In this document: positions 59,615 through 64,000 of the stretch, one piece after another
How positions within the stretch are numbered: the first letter of the stretch is position 1
How the letters are laid out: each line of letters opens with the position of its first letter
The notes under the pieces: generated by a model
The model's database searches: none
The model's input: the letters and a program-made list of their open reading frames with translations, nothing else
What the model was told of the DNA's origin: nothing
Assembly (NCBI GenBank): GCA_958510825.1
Contig: OY294044.1
Span: 77,236,895 to 77,300,894, forward strand
Length of the DNA stretch: 64,000 nucleotides
Direction: 5' to 3'
Source: Brachypterus glaber
Lineage: Eukaryota; Arthropoda; Insecta; Coleoptera; Kateretidae
Program-made: the position numbers and the translations under genes

Positions 59615-59956
59615 CCCAGCAAACATTGGTTCGTTGGCCGCCCGTTGGTCAAAAATTGGCGTGCCAATGTATCCTACATTGGACCAATGTTGGTAAACCC
59701 ACATTTGTTCTACATACTGAGAAGGCATCAGCCGCCCTACGGGCGCATACGATGGGACAATGTTGGCAAAACTTGATTTGCCCTACATATGCCGCCCGAA
59801 GGCCAACGAAATTTTTTTCAATTTTCAAGTTGGGAATTTATCATTGGCCAGCCTTAAGTTGCCAACACTGGCCCGTCGTATGCGGCTTTTGGGCGGCTGA
59901 TGTCTCCTCAATATGTAGGCCCAATGTGGGAGGCCAACGAACCAATGTTTGATGGG
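59615..59956. mobile_element. 342 bp TIR element built of CCAATGTTGG-like words
   Basis: CCCAGCAAACATTGGTTCGT TGGCC at the left is mirrored by GGCCAACGAACCAATGTTTG ATGGG. The inside repeats GCCAACG, CCAATGTTGG, GCCGCCC and TACATATG words in both orientations. Two overlapping plus-strand frames here follow from the repeat structure and are not supported as genes. Confidence 0.72.
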
Positions 59957-60680
59957 TTAGAACTCAAATCAAACTAATATTTAATATTGATTTAAGAAAA
60001 CCTGAATCAAAATTTGGTAAAATTATTTGAGGTAAATTCTATGTTAAAAAAAGAATGTAACACTTTAACAGCTATATTTTTTATTATGAAATGACATAAT
60101 AGGTTTATTGTTATTAGTAATAGTGATAAAAACAGCTATTTTCATGATTTGTTATATTTAATTACAATTTTTATTCTTGACCCATTCTTGAATGGGATAA
60201 GTTGAGTTTTTTTTAATGCTTGTGTCCAAAATATGATAACTAAAATAAAATTACGTATAAAAGATTAAAAATAAAATTTTGGCAGCCGTTTAAAAAAAAG
60301 TGTCCCATTCATGGGTATCTCTCTACATTAAATTCTTTGCATAAGAAGAGAACTTCTAGTTTATCTTAAGGTAACTTTAAAACCAATATCGTTTTAATGA
60401 AAATATTAAAGCACTTTTATAATAAATAAATCAAAAGTATCTTACCATTGTTATTTCGGGAGTTATTAAATAAAAACCGATTTTTTTAGCCACTTTCAAA
60501 GGGGCTTAGCTCCCTTACGAGACACTTTTAGACATCACCTCTTAAAACTCTGGACTCTATTTCAAATATACCCTATTATATTATGACTCATATATTTAGT
60601 CTCGTCACACCACATTTTGATTCGCAAATTCTCAGTTATTTTTTAGGATGGCGACGTTAGGGACCCAAGTAACTCTTTAA

Positions 60681-61422
60681 CCCCTTCACAGTGCAGTGAA
60701 AATAAAGTTTTCGTGGCAAAAATGTGCTGATTTTTTTTTTTAAACATGATATTATCATGTATGTTTTTGGGTTGCTAAATCTGAATCCAAGGTCAGAATT
60801 TAAAAGTTAGCGTTCAAAATGGCGTGTTAGATTTTTAAAGTTGTTCTGATTTGCCTGAAACTTGTTACTCGGCGGTTTTTGGGGCCGCTGATTACGAATC
60901 TAGTGCCAGTTTTCCAAAATTCAAAATGGCGGATCCAATATGGCGGAGCAGATTTTTTAAAGTTGCTCGGATTTGCTTGAAACTTGCTACTCGGGGTTTT
61001 TTTGGGGCCGCTGATTACGAATCTGGTGCCAGTTTCCCAAAATTAAAAATAGCGGATCCAATATGGCGGATTAAATTATCCGAGAAAAAAATCTAATCCG
61101 CCATATTGGATCCATCATTTTGAATTTTGGAAAAATGGCACCAGATTCGTAATCAGCGACCCCAAAAATCCCAGAGTACCAAGTCTCAAGCAAACCCGAG
61201 CAACTTTAAAAACTCTAATTCGCCATATTGGATCCGCCATTTGGAATTTTGGAAAACTGGCATCAGATTCGTAATCAGAGACCCCGAAAATTCCGTGGTG
61301 TTACAAAATCATGGAAAATAAACTAATGGTAAACTGATAATTTTAGATGCTGCTATAGCAGTCATACACATTAATGACACCAACTTTTTTTGCCTCTACA
61401 GAGGTCAATCACTATGAAGGGG
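60681..61422. mobile_element. TTAA-flanked TIR element with GGCGGATCC modules
   Basis: CCCCTTCACAGTG at the left and CACTATGAAGGGG at the right, each bordered by TTAA (60677-60680 and 61423-61426). The inside has two direct modules (GGGGCCGCTGATTACGAATC, AAAATGGCGGATCCAATATG GCGG) followed by two inverted ones. Together they form a large palindrome with an axis near 61085. This is the piggyBac-type TTAA pattern. Confidence 0.82.
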
Positions 61423-61874
61423 TTAACTATTGTTTATAAACAATGGTAAAAACCCCATATCCATATCTTTATTAATAACCGAAAATTTTCGGACCAAAAA
61501 AAACCCTTACAAAAGCCAAAAATTGCAATCAACAGACCCGGGCTTAACTCACTCACACGTACATATTTTATTTTTTGCTCCATCATGGACAAGAAAAACT
61601 TTGTAGAGTTTTTCTATGAACTGACCCTTAATAAATTAATATTTTCTCAGATTACTTACACAATTGCCAATCAAAAACGTAATTATCAGTAATCGGCATA
61701 AACTCAGTTATGACTCATTAACGTTGAAAATAAACACAGAAACATAGGCTTACGGAATAATTTTGCCGAATTATGAGGGAAATTTTTATATAGGTCACTA
61801 AATCGAAACATTTGACGACTAATTTGTTACACACAACAATATGGACTATACATATTTACTATAAATATGTATAT

Positions 61875-62236
61875 ACAGTGATACATCATTTTAAAGCTTA
61901 TAAAATTCTCTATTTAAACTAACATTTTTAATTTTTTTAAAAATGTTTTTTAAGGTTTTGATTTTTCAATTTTTTGTGCTAAAACATTCGATTTTTTAAG
62001 TTTTTTTTATAAATTTTTTATTTATGTCAACTAAAATTAGTTTAAAAGTATAATTAACATTTTTTTATGATGAAATTGGTATTTTTAAAAAATTATTTGT
62101 TTTTTTTTTAGAGGAATTTTGACATTAATACCCATTTTCAACCCCATTTTAAAATCAATTTTTTTTTTTTTTAATTTAAAAATATGGAGTTAAATGGAGA
62201 ATTTTATAAGCTTTAAAATGATGTATTACACGACCC
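61875..62236. repeat. Inverted repeat pair, about 360 bp apart
   Basis: GATACATCATTTTAAAGCTT ATAAAATTCTC is mirrored by GAGAATTTTATAAGCTTTAA AATGATGTATTAC. The sequence just to the right (62218-62430) belongs to the family seen at 48320-48630. Confidence 0.65.
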
Positions 62237-62436
62237 CCCTTTCCATTTAAAAAAATGTGCCCCCATGACCCCCTGCCCACATTTTAAGAGCTGAAAGTAT
62301 TAAATATATGCTAAAAGATAGTTTAAGTTGTCTTATTAAAAAGTTCCAAATTTGAAGTCGATATCTCAACTGGTTCAAAAGTTAAGAGGGGGGGGGGTGA
62401 CTTTTGGACCGCTCTATATATCGGTGTTTTTCGAAG

Positions 62437-63590
62437 AAAAAAACGTTATTCGATTTTTATCTTTTAAGAATACGAAAGTTTTTAATTTTTATTTATCAAT
62501 AACTTTTTTTTCCATCTAACTCGTTTAAATGGAATCATTAAAAAAAATCAAGATAAAAAGAAATAAAAATGTAAATATTAAAAAACCTCGCGTCAACTCT
62601 AGAATCGACGCGGCGCCTATGCGAGCACTGGAAATTCGCCGATGATTGGTAATTATACATATTAATTATTCGAACCTATTGTTTAATTAGGTGCATTATG
62701 AAACGCACTTTAGGAAAATATTGCTAAATATGAAGAAATAAAAAATGGGTAAAATGTGTAATCGGGTACATGATCACTAATTATTCGATTTCATATGCAA
62801 GCAGAATATTTATGTTTTAATTTTATAACTAGCTGCTGTCCCGATTTCGCCCGGGTGCATATTTTTATTGCGTATTAGTTGTTAATTCGTAATAAAAATA
62901 TGCAGTTAAATTAAAAATTAAAATATTAGTAATAATTATACATCGGATTTTACGAGGTCGAGACGTCAAAATGCATAGCCGGGTACAATAAGTTAACAAA
63001 TTCATATTAATTTTATAAAAATGTTTAATATATTGCCAAACTACTACATTACCAAAGAAAATTATATAAATATTACGAAAATCCCCTAACCTTTTATTTA
63101 AGTAAAAGAAAATAAAAAAAATAACAATTCTGAAAATTACGATTTAGTTGGGCTCTTTAATATTCCAAATTTAGTTTTATAGTTTTGTGGCATGGTGGCT
63201 GGGTATTACTTTTACCAAGTTAAAAAAAAATCTGCCTGACCAATCGTTTTTAACTTGTGATTAAAATTAATTTTGTATTTTTTTACTTACTTTAAATATT
63301 AAATTGTCCTTGTTCCTCATCTCCTTTATGGGTTTTTGTATTCACATGTCTTAAAATATTAGTTTTCCTTTCCCAAGTTAAGTCTTTTTACAAAATGTGC
63401 AGTGTAAAATATTGCCGTCGAACTTAGTTAAATCAACGATTTAACCGTAGTAAGTAATGGTTTTACGAACATTTTATTAAGGGATTTAACTAATTAAATG
63501 AACGGTGACAAATGAATATTAGATTAGGCCCAATAGGTATGTATATTAAAAAAGAAAAAGTTAGGGCAAAAAAAAGAAATTAATTCGCAT
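62437..63590. other. Intergenic stretch, little recognised
   Basis: AT-rich DNA. At 62829-62857, ACTAGCTGCTGTCCCGATTT CGCCCGGGT resembles a phrase that ends a common dispersed insect repeat; no other end was found. No gene is recognised. Confidence 0.4.
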
Positions 63591-63592
63591 TA

Positions 63593-64000
63593 CACGGAAA
63601 AAAAAATTATAGCTAGGAGCGCTATAACACACATACCAAGCAAATTATAATCGCTTATTATATAAATACAAGGCTTTCTCTTACAATTATGGCAGTCAGT
63701 GTAAAAATTTATATGAAATATTTTAATTGTTTAGTGAATAATAAAATATAACAAATAGTATGGCATTTATAGCTTAAATAGATTTAATTATTGTCCGTGC
63801 TAATAATTTTTATAATATAATAAAATTTCTGTAAATTTATAATAGTGCCTGTAATAAATATAATCGTGTCTGTAATATATATAATCGTTTCCAATTTATT
63901 TTTAACATTATTAGTTATTGTGTCCCTTATAATCTATAGCTTAAATCACTATAATTTGCCACTGTTACCAAATATCTTATAATGTATAGCGCAGAGCCCA
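63593..64000. mobile_element. 424 bp TIR element (MITE), copy 2, cut by the window end
   Basis: Starts CACGGAAAAAAAAATTATAG after TA and runs to the window end. It is the reverse complement of 14061-14484 with few differences. The 408 bases seen plus the missing terminal 16 equal the length of copy 1. Confidence 0.88.

Noticed and set aside
59576..59952. Two overlapping frames of 66 and 108 codons
   Set aside because: They overlap in different frames across a TIR element made of short inverted words, with no conserved domain.
60851..61321. Two frames with repeated peptide modules
   Set aside because: They are the translated GGCGGATCC modules of the TTAA element.
1..64000. tRNA, rRNA, CRISPR or bacterial-type features
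   Set aside because: Scanning for tRNA arm motifs, CRISPR-style spaced repeats and rRNA words found nothing convincing. Tandem repeats here lack unique spacers, and the genes are spliced and animal-type.

Overview
The window looks like part of an insect nuclear genome. It is very AT-rich, has spliced genes with short exons and GT-AG introns, and most of its length is transposon debris. A beetle or another insect with a large, repeat-rich genome would fit, but I cannot name the species. All calls come from reading the sequence; no database search was possible.

Three host genes can be supported. (1) On the plus strand, four coding exons between 2467 and 12792 encode a sugar transporter of the major facilitator family, closest in style to insect facilitated trehalose transporters (Tret1-like). 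Its N-terminal exon or exons were not found. A decayed duplicate of its last exon lies just downstream, split by a LINE insertion. (2) On the plus strand, 25992-26934 encodes a complete three-exon uroporphyrinogen-III synthase (heme synthesis, 263 residues). (3) On the minus strand, nine exons from 53930 down to 27285 encode a mitochondrial-type glycerol-3-phosphate acyltransferase (GPAT1/GPAM, Drosophila minotaur type), 748 residues, lacking at most a short N-terminus. Genes 2 and 3 converge tail to tail with about 350 bp between stop codons.

Layout. 1-2466: tandem repeats and a P-element-like relic with half a THAP domain. 2467-12792: transporter exons separated by foldback and TIR elements. 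12793-25990: transporter pseudogene fragments, a LINE fragment, GCCGCAGGCG repeats, a nearly full-length decayed LINE (about 18990-22490) and elements filled with short palindromes. 25992-53930: the synthase and the acyltransferase, whose introns hold nested TIR elements, perfect hairpins, a second giant foldback copy and a 5.7 kb satellite-bearing element. 53931-64000: no host gene recognised; repeats, a 563 bp element with minisatellite TIRs, TTAA-flanked elements and a second copy of a 424 bp TIR element.

The most notable object is at about 39138-44813. It is a noncoding block carrying 31 monomers of about 151 bp, largely in a three-monomer higher-order pattern. It has imperfect inverted ends and (TA)n on both sides, and it sits inside the reverse-transcriptase ORF of a LINE relic whose two halves lie on either side of it. 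It reads as a satellite array that moved, or grew, inside a mobile element.
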